Source: Dyadobacter psychrotolerans | GTDB taxonomy: Bacteria; Bacteroidota; Bacteroidia; Cytophagales; Spirosomataceae | Length of the DNA: 64,000 nucleotides | Direction of reading: 5' to 3' | Assembly: GCF_004349265.1 (NCBI RefSeq) | Contig: NZ_SMFL01000001.1 | Location: forward strand, 496,001 to 560,000 | Shown: piece after piece, positions 55,203 through 64,000 of the stretch | How positions within the stretch are numbered: the stretch's first letter is position 1 | How the letters are laid out: every line of letters starts with the position of its first letter | Program-made: the position numbers and the translations under genes | The notes under the pieces: model-generated | Seen by the model: the letters and a program-made list of their open reading frames with translations, nothing else | What the model was told of the DNA's origin: nothing | Database searches by the model: none

Positions 55203-56882
55203 CTAGTTATAACCAGGATTTTGTTTGAACTCTTCTTTATTTGTGATCGCATCCAGCTCAACCTGAGGAATCGGGCGCAACATGTGCGTTTCCTTAATGT
55301 TTGCTTTTGCGTCCATGTTGTATTTCTGAACGTAGCTAACCAGTTTACCTGTACGTTTCAGATCAAACCAACGAAGCATTTCTCCTGCAAGCTCACGACC
55401 ACGTTCATCCAGAATGAAGTCAATGTTCAAATCCTTGGCAGCTACTTCCATATCAGTTTCTTTCCCTGGGATCGCACGTTTCTTACGCAGATCGTTTATG
55501 TATTTCAAAGCTTCGGTTGGAGCAGTGCTCATCAAAGCTTCCGATGCGATCAGATACATTTCTGCAATACGGATCACAAAACCATCACGTGAACTCCATT
55601 CCTGATTTGCTGTTAATCGGGTTGGATCCATATGTTTGCTCATCTGAATAAACTGGGATCTTGTTTGCAAAACACCATCTTTATACATCGTGTTGCGGTC
55701 GTACAGTTTATATTTATTGGCTGCATTGGCAATTTGTGCCGGTGTAGCTACGGATTTCAGGAATAACATAGACGTATCGCCCAATGCCATTTTCGCATAT
55801 CCTGTAACCGTTCCTGCTTTCAGGTTAGCCATGTTTGCTTTCCATACGGTCTGGAATGTTCCGTCGTAGCGCTGATCTATCTTTTCGTTGAACAGATCGA
55901 GCAGACGCAAAGTAGGAACATAACGCTGGTAAGGACGACCATAAAGAACAGAACGTTCCATACCAGGCTGTTTGTCATAAACCATAATATAGTGCAGGTG
56001 ACTGTTATTTCCCTTTCCGGCAGCCGGGTCAAAATCACCATTCATTGTATCATCGTTGGTGTAATTGACATAATAAACCACCTCAGAATTTGCTCCGCCT
56101 TCTGAATTTTTCATATCCCAAAGTAATTTAAAATCGCTGAACAGCGTATAACGACCTGTTGCAATTACCTCTTTGGCCAAAGTTGCAGCTTCGGCATACA
56201 GTGCAGCGTTGTTGGTAGCGCTTGCACGTGTCAGACACATCCGCGCCTTAAATGCTTTTGCTACATCCTGGGTGATACGCCCGGTTGAAGACTTTTGTGC
56301 AGCTAAATTTGCAATAGCAACGTTCAGGTCATCAAATATAACTTTGTAAAAATCTTCAACACTTGATCTTTTTGCCGTTGTAACTTCACCAATAGTAGGC
56401 TCAGTCAGAAGCACCACATTTCCCCAGGTTTCGGTGATCAGCCATAGATAATGAGCACGTAAAAATCTTACTTCTCCTGCATATTGTTTGTTTAAAGCTT
56501 CACTTAAAACGGGCGAAGGAAGCATTTTAAGCGCCGTATTACAGGTGTTCAATGCTTTGTACAAATGACCCCAGGAATCTTTAAGGTTTGTCTGTGCACC
56601 ATTTAAATCCACTGTATAATCTGAAATCTGATTGGCCTTGTTATCACCACCGCGAAGGAAAAGGTCCGTTCCGGTTTCTGTAAATGCCATCGGGAATTCT
56701 TTACCATACCATAATCTGGTTCCTGAGTAACTTGCATTCACTGCTGCAGTGATACCCAATTCGGTTGCAAAAAACGGATCTGCCGTCAAACCGCTTTTGT
56801 TGGATTCTGTCAGGTAATCTTCACAGGATGTTAACCCAGCCAGGGAAACCGCCATGCATAATGCTATAATTTTGCTTTTCAT
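55203..56882 (-). CDS. SusD/RagB-type outer-membrane lipoprotein
   Basis: The 559-residue protein has a lipoprotein signal with lipobox LTSC (Cys20) and the RagB/SusD pattern: DPFFATELGITAAVNASYSG near the start, AEVRFLRAHYLWLITETWG-like TPR segment (GEVRFLRAHYLWLI), and the C-terminal RIAEMYLIASEAL...YINDLRKKRAI and DERGRELAGEMLRWFDLKRTGKL. SusD caps its SusC partner and binds glycans at the cell surface. It follows susC by 55 bp and precedes the esterase by 1 bp. Confidence 0.95.
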   Translation of the reverse strand: MKSKIIALCMAVSLAGLTSCEDYLTESNKSGLTADPFFATELGITAAVNASYSGTRLWYGKEFPMAFTETGTDLFLRGGDNKANQISDYTVDLNGAQTNLKDSWGHLYKALNTCNTALKMLPSPVLSEALNKQYAGEVRFLRAHYLWLITETWGNVVLLTEPTIGEVTTAKRSSVEDFYKVIFDDLNVAIANLAAQKSSTGRITQDVAKAFKARMCLTRASATNNAALYAEAATLAKEVIATGRYTLFSDFKLLWDMKNSEGGANSEVVYYVNYTNDDTMNGDFDPAAGKGNNSHLHYIMVYDKQPGMERSVLYGRPYQRYVPTLRLLDLFNEKIDQRYDGTFQTVWKANMANLKAGTVTGYAKMALGDTSMLFLKSVATPAQIANAANKYKLYDRNTMYKDGVLQTRSQFIQMSKHMDPTRLTANQEWSSRDGFVIRIAEMYLIASEALMSTAPTEALKYINDLRKKRAIPGKETDMEVAAKDLNIDFILDERGRELAGEMLRWFDLKRTGKLVSYVQKYNMDAKANIKETHMLRPIPQVELDAITNKEEFKQNPGYN

Positions 56883-56937
56883 TGAAATGTCAGTTTGAAT
56901 ATTTTTTTCTTGTCAGGATAAAATCAGGTGTTTCAGA

Positions 56938-59900
56938 TCAAAAATCGATGTTAACACCAAAGATCATTTGTTTTACCAGCGGGAAGCTCAAATCTCCGCC
57001 ACGTTCCGGATCGTAATCCTTTATTTTGCTGAAAGTGAAATAGTTCTGTAAAGTTCCATAAACGCGTACTCTTCCCACTCCGATTCTTTTAACGACTGCC
57101 GATGGGATGTTATAGCCCAATGACACATCACGTATTTTCAGGAAAGAGCCGTCAACATAACCCAGCGTTGACTGGTACAGATAGTTGGTGGTCGAGTAAG
57201 AACTGTTTGGTCTTGGAAAAGCGTTCGTTGGGTTTTCTGGTGTCCAGTAATCCACATTAGAGGAATTTTCCAGCGCACTTGGTTTGTAGGCCGAGCTGTT
57301 GTATTCGTAATTAATAAACTGTCCAATCCGTGCAAATACAAAAACGCTCATATCAAAGTTCTTATATTCAAAATGGTTATTAACACCGATTGAAAACTTA
57401 GGTACTTGTGAAAAAGTCGTTCTGTCACCCGGATCAACTACACCGTTTCCATTTATGTCGGCAACCTTGACGTCACCCGGTTTGTTGCTTCCAAAGTTTT
57501 TGGCTGCCTCTTCTTCGCCAAGCTGCCAGTTTCCTATTTTTTTGTAATTAAAAAATACTTTTGTCGGCTCCCCAACAAACCAGCTGTTAGCTTCATTTCG
57601 GGTTACACCGTCGTTCAGGGCAACAATTTTTTCGCGGTTCAGTGTAAATGTATAGTCCGTCGACCAGTTGAATGATTTAGCATTCAAGTTTTGTGATGTG
57701 ATCGAAAGCTCGATTCCTTTATTTTGTACCTGCCCTACATTTTTCAGGATATCGGGGTACCCGGAGTGTGTTGGAAGCAAACTTGGCAGAAGCAGATCCT
57801 TTGTCAGAGATTTATAGATATCTATGTTACCGGAAATTCTGTTTTGGAAAAACCCGAAATCAAGGCCCGCATTCCAGGTACCGGTTGTTTCCCAGGTAAG
57901 GGCCGGATTTTCCACGATATTTGGAGCATATCCAAATGCAGCACTTGTTCCAAATGCATAAGCTGATAAACCCAAACCTCCCAAAGTAGCGTAGGGATCA
58001 ATAGCCGCATTACCTGACTTACCCCAGCTTAAACGAACTTTCAGATCATTAACGACTTTACTGTTTTGTAAAAATGGCTCTTCAATAATCCGCCACGCAG
58101 CAGATGCAGACGGGAAATAACCCCATTTGTTACCAGCTGCCAATACAGAAGATCCGTCAGTTCGAAGCGAAGCCTGTAAGATGTATTTGTTGTTTAGCTT
58201 ATAATTAACTCTTCCAAAGAAAGATGCGATACGCGTTTCTCTTAACTTACTTCCAATTACTTTTGAAATAGTATTCGAGTTAAGATCATGGAAAGACGTA
58301 ATCGGCGAAGCCTGGTTGTTACCCGACGAAGTATATTCTTCATAATTGGTTCCCAGTGAACTCGTACCTAACAATCCCTGTATCTGATGAACTCCAACGG
58401 TTTTGGTGTAATTCAGTGTATTTTCCCAGGTATAGTTAAAGCCGTTGTTGATTTCAACGCCGGATACAGAGTTGCGTCCTGCATTGGCAATGGTGTTGTA
58501 ACCTTTGTAATAACCCCGTCGGTAATCCAGGTTATCCAGACCGATCATCGATTTCAGGAAAAGGTCATTGGTTACTTTTACATCAATGTATGCCGTTGCA
58601 AATAATCTCTTGTCCCTGATATTATTGACAAATACACCTGGCTGCTCATCTGCCAGCGGAGTAAATTGTGCACTGTAACCAGGAGCCGGATTCAGGATCA
58701 ATGATCCGTCGGCATTGAAAGCCTTCGCAATTGGAAGGATTTTGTTTGCCATGTTCAGCGGGTTATCTCTTTTATCCTGATTTTTGTAAGAATAAATAGC
58801 GCTTACACCGACACGGATCCTATTATTTAACTTGTGGTCAATGCTCACTTTTCCGTTCAATCTTCTGTAAACATCATCAAGCAATAAACCTTTATCTCTC
58901 TGATATCCAAAGGAAGTTGCAAAGGTTGTCTTTTCGCTTCCGCCGGTTAGATTGACCTCGTAGTTCTGCATCAAACCATTGTGAAAAATGTAGCTCTGCC
59001 AGTCTTCGAACTGCCCATCCTTAATGTATTGCAATTCTGTAACCTGGAAAATATCCTCATCCTTCCGGTAAACGTCGCCGTTCGTGGTCCGGTACGCTTC
59101 ACGCTTTTGCTGAGCATATTCCTGTCCATTCATCATCTTTGGATACAATGCCTTTTTATTCATAGAAACGTATGAATTAACCGACAAAGTTGATTTCCCC
59201 GAAACGCCTTTTTTAGTAGTAATAATAATTACACCGTTGGCACCCCTGGTTCCGTAAATCGCAGTAGAAGCCACATCTTTTAAGACTTCGATCGAAGCGA
59301 TATCCGTAGGGTTGATGTCAATAAAAGAACCGTAAGGAATACCATCAACAAGTACCAAAGGTTTATTATCTGCCTTTAATGAGCGGTTTCCACGAAGTAC
59401 AATGTTGATATTTGCCCCAGGCTGACCGGAAGTTTGCGTAATATCAATACCGGATACTTTTCCCTGTAAAGAACGAAGTGCATTCGTAGTTGGGATAGCC
59501 GTAATGTCCTTTGCTTTTACTGATGTAATCGCACCGGTAACATCGCTTTTTTTCATCGTACCATAACCAACCACGACAATTTCTTCCAGCGCTTTAGTAT
59601 CGGTCAAAAGTTTTACATCAATAATCGAGCGGTTATTAACCTGTACCTCTTGTGTAAGGTAACCTACATAAGAGAAAACCAGCGTTCCGTTTCCTTCCGG
59701 AATGGATAGTTTAAAAACGCCGTTCACATCAGAAGTTGCACCGGTGGTTGTTCCTTTTAAAAGAATACTTACACCCGGCAGTTCTTCTCCATTATCACCG
59801 GTAATTTTTCCACTTACATCAATAACAGCCCTAGACTGGTTTTTCCCGTCCACTGCATGTTTGGTTATCCTTAATTCAGTTCCGGCAAAAACCTGCTGAC

Positions 59901-59970
59901 CGGTAAGCGGTAACATACCACCTAATAGCAGAAGACTGAGGGCTGAGGCACTTTGTAGTTTTTTTAACAT
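56938..59970 (-). CDS. SusC/RagA-type TonB-linked outer-membrane transporter
   Basis: The 1010-residue protein has a signal peptide (about 1-29), a CarboxypepD_reg-like domain (about 50-130, GVSILLKGTTTGATSDVNGVF), a TonB box region (LEEIVVVGYGT), the plug (KKSDVTGAITSVKAKDI...) with GIDITQTSGQPGANINIVLRG and TAIYGTRGANGVIIITTKKG, and a 22-strand barrel ending in VNIDF. It imports glycan pieces across the outer membrane with its SusD partner. The segment between signal peptide and first domain is slightly long. A possible LacI-type operator lies about 254 bp upstream. Confidence 0.96.
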   Translation of the reverse strand: MLKKLQSASALSLLLLGGMLPLTGQQVFAGTELRITKHAVDGKNQSRAVIDVSGKITGDNGEELPGVSILLKGTTTGATSDVNGVFKLSIPEGNGTLVFSYVGYLTQEVQVNNRSIIDVKLLTDTKALEEIVVVGYGTMKKSDVTGAITSVKAKDITAIPTTNALRSLQGKVSGIDITQTSGQPGANINIVLRGNRSLKADNKPLVLVDGIPYGSFIDINPTDIASIEVLKDVASTAIYGTRGANGVIIITTKKGVSGKSTLSVNSYVSMNKKALYPKMMNGQEYAQQKREAYRTTNGDVYRKDEDIFQVTELQYIKDGQFEDWQSYIFHNGLMQNYEVNLTGGSEKTTFATSFGYQRDKGLLLDDVYRRLNGKVSIDHKLNNRIRVGVSAIYSYKNQDKRDNPLNMANKILPIAKAFNADGSLILNPAPGYSAQFTPLADEQPGVFVNNIRDKRLFATAYIDVKVTNDLFLKSMIGLDNLDYRRGYYKGYNTIANAGRNSVSGVEINNGFNYTWENTLNYTKTVGVHQIQGLLGTSSLGTNYEEYTSSGNNQASPITSFHDLNSNTISKVIGSKLRETRIASFFGRVNYKLNNKYILQASLRTDGSSVLAAGNKWGYFPSASAAWRIIEEPFLQNSKVVNDLKVRLSWGKSGNAAIDPYATLGGLGLSAYAFGTSAAFGYAPNIVENPALTWETTGTWNAGLDFGFFQNRISGNIDIYKSLTKDLLLPSLLPTHSGYPDILKNVGQVQNKGIELSITSQNLNAKSFNWSTDYTFTLNREKIVALNDGVTRNEANSWFVGEPTKVFFNYKKIGNWQLGEEEAAKNFGSNKPGDVKVADINGNGVVDPGDRTTFSQVPKFSIGVNNHFEYKNFDMSVFVFARIGQFINYEYNSSAYKPSALENSSNVDYWTPENPTNAFPRPNSSYSTTNYLYQSTLGYVDGSFLKIRDVSLGYNIPSAVVKRIGVGRVRVYGTLQNYFTFSKIKDYDPERGGDLSFPLVKQMIFGVNIDF

Positions 59971-60522
59971 ACATTATAACAGTTTATAAAATTCTAATTA
60001 TTCACCTTTAATTCATATTATCAAACCATCAGAAACTACATGCAAATCCTGTCGGATCGTTTGTGGGTAAATGAGATTATTATTTAATGATGAATTTTCG
60101 CTTGGAAAGAAATGTGATCAAATCAAGAAATAAGTGATTTTTTTAATCAACTTATTTCTGATTGCTTTTAGGAAGATGAACCTATTGTTAGAAAGAGCCA
60201 AGTTATTCTTGGTATTTTTTTACGCAATCGTTGTCGGGAACGTTGCCAAAATAGAGCAGAAGTAGTTTTTTATAGGATTATTTTGAAATATTTAACTGGT
60301 TTTTAATAGAAGGCCAGTTTTCAGAAACAGAAAATACTTGTATTATTTCAATATTTAAATAATCATTTAAGCAATATAAGGCATAATTTTGCACTGTTCT
60401 TGGATCCTGTTCATATTAAATATTATAATTTGAATGAACTATGGTAACGAAAAATTAAGGATTTTAACACAATTTTTAGTCTTGTTTTGGCAAAAAAACG
60501 GTTCACTTCGTAACTAATTTCC
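59971..60522. other. 552-bp intergenic region upstream of the first susC
   Basis: It lies between the susC start and the LacI-type regulator stop, both on the reverse strand. Most of it is AT-rich without a reading frame. The only structured part I see is the operator-like GCAATCGTTGTCGGGAACGT region at 60224-60247. A long AT-rich leader of about 220 bp separates it from susC. Confidence 0.5.
60224..60247. promoter_or_regulatory. possible LacI-type operator upstream of the first susC
   Basis: Read on the reverse strand it begins GGCAACGTTCCCG and ends ACAACGATTGC. It agrees with the 24-bp core of the 61.8 kb palindrome at 16 of 24 positions, with the two AACG half-sites in the same spacing. 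Symmetry is weaker than in that site. Confidence 0.4.
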
Positions 60523-61689
60523 CTAAGCTTTACGCAGCGACGACCCTCTGATAACCAATTCGGTCTTTAAAATCCGCTCCTGAGGAAAATTCATTTCTTC
60601 TTCTGCATCCAGCATTTGCAGAATCCATTTGGCAGTTGTTTTTCCCATTTCCAAAGTTGGCTGTCTGATTGTGGTCAGACCCGGCCCGATATACGCCGAT
60701 TCGGGGTTATCACTAAAACCTACCACGCCGAGTTCTTCAGGTACACGAATCCCTTTTTCAGCTGCCATCAGCATAATTTCAATGGCCGCTGAATCATTCA
60801 CTGCAAAAACGGCATCCGGTCTGTTTTCCAGTTCAAGCAGATATTTACCATAAATCCTGGCCTTTTGCTGGGACAGCATTCCCTGAATGATCAGATCCTC
60901 CTCAATACTTTTGCCGTGTTTTTCCAAAGCGGCCCGGTACCCGCGCAAACGTTCCCGGCTCACCAGCAGATTCAGCGGGCCGCCTAGATGCGCAATACGC
61001 TCGTAACCGTTGAGAATCAAATGTTCGACGGCCATAAAGGAAGCTTCAAAATCATTCACCACCACTTTCGGTGCAGCTACATCGTCACAAACTCTGTTAA
61101 AAAGAATCAATGGAATTCCGCGTTTTTCAAAAACCTGCAAATGTTCAAAACTATTCGTTTCCTGTGTCAGTGAAATCAGCAGGCCGTCAATCCGGTTGGC
61201 AAGCATCGCCTTGGTATTCGAGACCTCAACAGCATATGATTCGTTAGACTGCATGATCGTGAGGTTATAACCTTCCGCAGTCAGCACGTCATGCGCACCG
61301 ATAATCACGTTTGGGAAAAACGGATTATGGAATTCCGGCACGATCATACCAATCGTGTTCGTCTTGCTTTTCACCAGATTATACGCCAGCTGATTTGGCT
61401 GATAATCCAGTTTGGCCGCCATGTCAAGCACCGCCTGCCTTGTTTCCGGATTAATATCAACATGTCCATGCAGAGCTCTGGAAACTGTTGAATTAGAAAC
61501 TCCGATAGACCGGGCAATATCGATAATGGTTGTTTGATGACGCCGGCTCTTTTTGGTTGAGGAGAGCTGTTCCGGTGCAGATAAAGTAAAAAAGTAATTA
61601 CAGTTTTTGCAAACGTAGCGCTGCTTGTTGCGTACGTAACCAGCCTTCATAATCGAACCAACTTCGGAGCATTTTGGACAAGCAATCAT
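60523..61689 (-). CDS. LacI-family regulator with N-terminal zinc ribbon
   Basis: The 388-residue protein starts with a four-Cys zinc ribbon (C4-PK-C7 ... C27-KN-C30, with RYVCKNCNYFFT), like the N-terminal ribbon of IS1-type and related transposases. A LacI helix-turn-helix follows at about 53-76 (TIIDIARSIGVSNSTVSRALHG), then a periplasmic-binding-protein-like sensor domain (about 105-385) with NTIGMIVPEFHNPFFPNV and VVGFSDNPESAYIGPGLTTIRQP. It probably represses or activates the flanking susC genes in response to a sugar. Divergent placement beside the second susC and the palindrome in between support this. Confidence 0.88.
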   Translation of the reverse strand: MIACPKCSEVGSIMKAGYVRNKQRYVCKNCNYFFTLSAPEQLSSTKKSRRHQTTIIDIARSIGVSNSTVSRALHGHVDINPETRQAVLDMAAKLDYQPNQLAYNLVKSKTNTIGMIVPEFHNPFFPNVIIGAHDVLTAEGYNLTIMQSNESYAVEVSNTKAMLANRIDGLLISLTQETNSFEHLQVFEKRGIPLILFNRVCDDVAAPKVVVNDFEASFMAVEHLILNGYERIAHLGGPLNLLVSRERLRGYRAALEKHGKSIEEDLIIQGMLSQQKARIYGKYLLELENRPDAVFAVNDSAAIEIMLMAAEKGIRVPEELGVVGFSDNPESAYIGPGLTTIRQPTLEMGKTTAKWILQMLDAEEEMNFPQERILKTELVIRGSSLRKA

Positions 61690-62022
61690 TGTATTATTCT
61701 GATATAAAGAAGAGTATTTTAGAAATAATCATTCAAATATAGAAAAATCTTCTTTTATAAAATTTTCATATAAATAATAATCATAACCATATATCGGTAA
61801 CGTATCCGCAAACGTTACCGATACTTTTTGTTTTATTTTTGGATAAAACTGGCTTTAAACACCATTGACAACTGCAATTGATGAATGTAACTTCATTGAA
61901 AATTGGCTTCAAAAGGCAGTTTTAATAGTTTTCTTTTAACAGATAACTATTCCTAAACTCTTAATCATTTTTTTAGTTTCAAGTACTTTTCCAAGATTCA
62001 TCTAATTCTTAATCTCTTCTTT
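61690..62022. other. 333-bp divergent control region between LacI gene and second susC
   Basis: Apart from the strong 12-bp-armed palindrome at 61792-61823 and a TATTTTTG box at 61834-61841 that could serve as the -7 element for the susC gene, it is AT-rich with no reading frame. The distance from box to the susC ATG is about 180 bp, so a long leader is implied. Confidence 0.5.
61792..61823. promoter_or_regulatory. palindromic operator, probably for the LacI-type regulator
   Basis: TATCGGTAACGT (61792-61803) and its exact complement (61812-61823) are separated by ATCCGCAA. The pattern with inner AACG/CGTT half-sites fits a LacI/GalR-type dimer. A terminator reading is less likely, because no forward gene ends upstream. 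Confidence 0.65.
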
Positions 62023-64000
62023 ATGCAAAAAAAAATACTCTGTTTATTTTTATTGGTGTTCGTCATTCAGGGAATCACTGGAGAAATTTTTGCCCAGTCG
62101 ATAACCATTACCGGAAAGGTAGTCGACGACCGCGGCGAAGGAATTCCAGGTGCAACCATTACAGTTAAAGGAACGCAGCAGGGAACACTCACATCAGTGG
62201 ACGGTAATTACTCCATTGCTGCCGAATCCAACGCAACTCTTGTTTTCTCATTTGTCGGTTATTTAAAAGAAGAAGTTCTCATTGCGAACCGCACTAAAAT
62301 AGACGTAACCATTAAGGTAGATTCCAAAGCTTTGGAGGAAGTAGTCGTTGTAGGTTATGGTACACAGAAGAAAATCTCATCTGTTGGAGCTCAGACAACC
62401 GTTCGCCCGGAAGAACTTAAATTACCTGTACGAAACCTGACCTCTTCACTTGTTGGGCGTCTTTCCGGTGTAGTAGGTGTGCAGAGAAGCGGTGAACCGG
62501 GTAATGATAATGCTGAAATTTTTATCCGTGGTATTGCCACTCTGGACAAAGGTTTAAGCCAGCCGCTGGTTCTCGTTGATGGTGTTGAAAGACAAATGAA
62601 TGACATTGATCCGGAAGATATCGGCAGTTTCACTGTATTAAAGGATGCTTCAGCAACAGCGGTTTATGGTGTAAGAGGTGCAAACGGGGTAATTATTATC
62701 ACCACTAAAAAAGGTGTTGCCGGCAAGCCAAAAATTCGCGTGAGATACACCGAAGGGGTTACAACCTTCACGAAAGTACCTGATCTGGCCGATGGTATTA
62801 CCTATATGAATATGGCTAATGAAGCTTCGGTAACGAGAGGCGGAAATCCCAATTATACACAGGACAGAATCAATAGAACTATGTCGGGAGAAGATCCTTA
62901 TCTATATCCCAACGTAGATTGGTATGAAACGATCTTCAAAAAATATGCAAGCAACCGAAATGCCAATGTTAATATTTCAGGAGGAACAGAAGTTGCAACA
63001 TATTATTTATCAGCCGGTTATTACAGCGAATCTGGTCTATTAAAAACAGATGATGCTGCCAAATACAATTCGAGATTAAACCTGGATCGTTACAACTTTA
63101 CGTCCAACCTGACTTTAAACGCCAGCAAAACGACTAAAATCGAATTGGGTATTCAGGGAAATATGACCAACCGGAATTTGCCTGGGGAAACAGTTAGTAC
63201 CATTTTTGGTTATGTAATGGCCATTCCTTCTGTTTTTCATCCGGTGAAGTTTGAGGACAGGCTGGCAGGTTCAACGTCAACCGTTATCATTAATCCATAC
63301 AACAGTTTGACACAACGCGGTTACAGAACACTATGGACAAACAAGCTGTATTCCAATTTACGTTTGACACAAAAACTGGATGCCGTAATACCAGGGCTTT
63401 ACATTACCGGTATGTTCTCATTTGATGCACTGAACAGCCACACCAACAACCGGACGAAAGAACCGGATCGCTGGCTGGCTACCGGAAGAGACGCTGATGG
63501 AAATCTGCAATTTATCCGAACTTACGTAGGAACCCAATATTTGGGATACAGCACAACCAGCTCTGGTAACCGCCAATTCTACAACGAAGCATCTTTAAAC
63601 TATAGCCATTCATTTGGAAAGCATGATGTAGGAGCACTTGTATTATACAATCAGCGTGACTTTATTGAAACTGGAGGCGATTTGATTTCTTCACTTCCGC
63701 AGCGTTCACGTGGTGTTGCTGCCCGTGCCAATTATGCGTATGAAAACAGGTACATGGCGGAAGTCAATTTTGGATACAATGGATCCGAAAACTTTGCAGC
63801 AGGAAGCAGATATGGTTTCTTCCCTTCCATCGGTTTGGGCTGGGTTCCGTCAGAAGAGAAATTCTTCTATCCTGCAAAAAATATAATCCAGTTTCTAAAA
63901 TTCCGGTTTACACATGGTCTGGTTGGTAACAGCACCATTGGCGGACGGCGTTTCGCATACATCGGAACAGTTACAACAACTGCTGACAATATTTATTCAT
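62023..64000 (+). CDS. SusC/RagA-type TonB-linked transporter, 3' end outside the window
   Basis: The ATG at 62023 begins MQKKILCLFLLVFVIQG with a signal peptide ending IFAQS. A CarboxypepD_reg-like domain follows (about 27-105, GEGIPGATITVKGTQQGT), then the TonB box region LEEVVVVGYGTQKK and the plug with GVVGVQRSGEPGNDNAEIFIRG and TAVYGVRGANGVIIITTKKG. The barrel continues to the window edge, with the frame open at 64000 (about 659 codons seen). It is a second SusC next to the LacI-type regulator. Its SusD partner should lie just beyond. The substrate is unknown. Confidence 0.95.
   Translation, partial: MQKKILCLFLLVFVIQGITGEIFAQSITITGKVVDDRGEGIPGATITVKGTQQGTLTSVDGNYSIAAESNATLVFSFVGYLKEEVLIANRTKIDVTIKVDSKALEEVVVVGYGTQKKISSVGAQTTVRPEELKLPVRNLTSSLVGRLSGVVGVQRSGEPGNDNAEIFIRGIATLDKGLSQPLVLVDGVERQMNDIDPEDIGSFTVLKDASATAVYGVRGANGVIIITTKKGVAGKPKIRVRYTEGVTTFTKVPDLADGITYMNMANEASVTRGGNPNYTQDRINRTMSGEDPYLYPNVDWYETIFKKYASNRNANVNISGGTEVATYYLSAGYYSESGLLKTDDAAKYNSRLNLDRYNFTSNLTLNASKTTKIELGIQGNMTNRNLPGETVSTIFGYVMAIPSVFHPVKFEDRLAGSTSTVIINPYNSLTQRGYRTLWTNKLYSNLRLTQKLDAVIPGLYITGMFSFDALNSHTNNRTKEPDRWLATGRDADGNLQFIRTYVGTQYLGYSTTSSGNRQFYNEASLNYSHSFGKHDVGALVLYNQRDFIETGGDLISSLPQRSRGVAARANYAYENRYMAEVNFGYNGSENFAAGSRYGFFPSIGLGWVPSEEKFFYPAKNIIQFLKFRFTHGLVGNSTIGGRRFAYIGTVTTTADNIYS

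Noticed and set aside
55202-55261. Upstream extension of the esterase
   Set aside because: It would overlap susD by 59 bp. The ATG 1 bp after the susD stop is the simpler start.
61792-61841. Intrinsic terminator reading of the palindrome followed by T-rich sequence
   Set aside because: No forward-strand gene ends upstream, and on the reverse strand it would lie in the promoter region of the LacI-type gene. Operator fits better.
1-64000. tRNA, rRNA or tmRNA genes
   Set aside because: I read the intergenic regions for T-loop and acceptor patterns and saw none. rnpB is the only structured RNA gene recognised.

Overview
The window looks like chromosome of a Bacteroidota bacterium of the order Cytophagales, close to Dyadobacter or Spirosoma. 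This is inferred from gene content, not from a database match. The pointers are SusC/SusD pairs, a type IX secretion (T9SS) tail, a CcoN-CcoO fused cbb3 oxidase, ribosomal protein S16 with a long acidic tail, DUF2027-Smr, DUF4403 and DUF2279 proteins, few Shine-Dalgarno sequences, and promoters that fit the Bacteroidota -7 box TAnnTTTG.

Layout. 1-2884: remains of a large secreted ricin-lectin protein with a T9SS tail, broken by three frameshifts. 2929-3873: a MarR-GNAT fusion with a palindromic operator. 4094-12836: a complete cbb3 cytochrome oxidase assembly and structural cluster (ccoI, ccoS, ccoNO, ccoQP-like, ccoG, ccoH, TauE/SafE-like). 13150-17067: oxygen-independent hemN, a PAS histidine kinase, and a receiver fused to a CRP/FNR-type DNA-binding protein. 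17070-31630: housekeeping genes (lpxB, queD, hldD, sufB, an antiporter, a PLP enzyme, rluD, trmD-rimM-rpsP, an OmpA-like protein, rnpB). 31738-42148: DUF4403, Smr, DUF2279 and VWA proteins, fabG, a second SDR, a small ABC transporter and a sterol-desaturase-like hydroxylase. 42390-62023 and beyond: a glycan-degradation region (glycosylasparaginase-type amidase, two GH29 fucosidases, GH76 mannanase, esterase, SusD, SusC, LacI-type regulator, second SusC). An AT-rich island at about 45.0-48.0 kb interrupts it, carrying a truncated KilA-N gene and two HEPN-motif genes, one with an in-frame stop.

The strongest new signal is regulatory. The 12-bp palindrome TGAC-N4-GTCA occurs, in my reading, exactly three times in the window, always between genes: upstream of the cbb3 cluster, of hemN and of sufB. 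At hemN and sufB it lies at nearly the same distance from a TAnnTTTG box, as expected for an activator site near -41.5. The receiver-CRP hybrid encoded just after hemN keeps the Glu and Arg of the FNR/CRP recognition helix. Together these suggest a local oxygen or iron-sulfur regulon.

Other notable points: a 74-bp direct repeat containing a terminator-like hairpin, with pairing preserved between copies, flanks the KilA-N gene; a 12-bp-armed operator precedes the last SusC, with a related site before the first; a transposase-type zinc ribbon is fused to the LacI regulator; and palindromic repeats occur between and inside genes. No tRNA, rRNA, CRISPR array or complete insertion sequence was seen.
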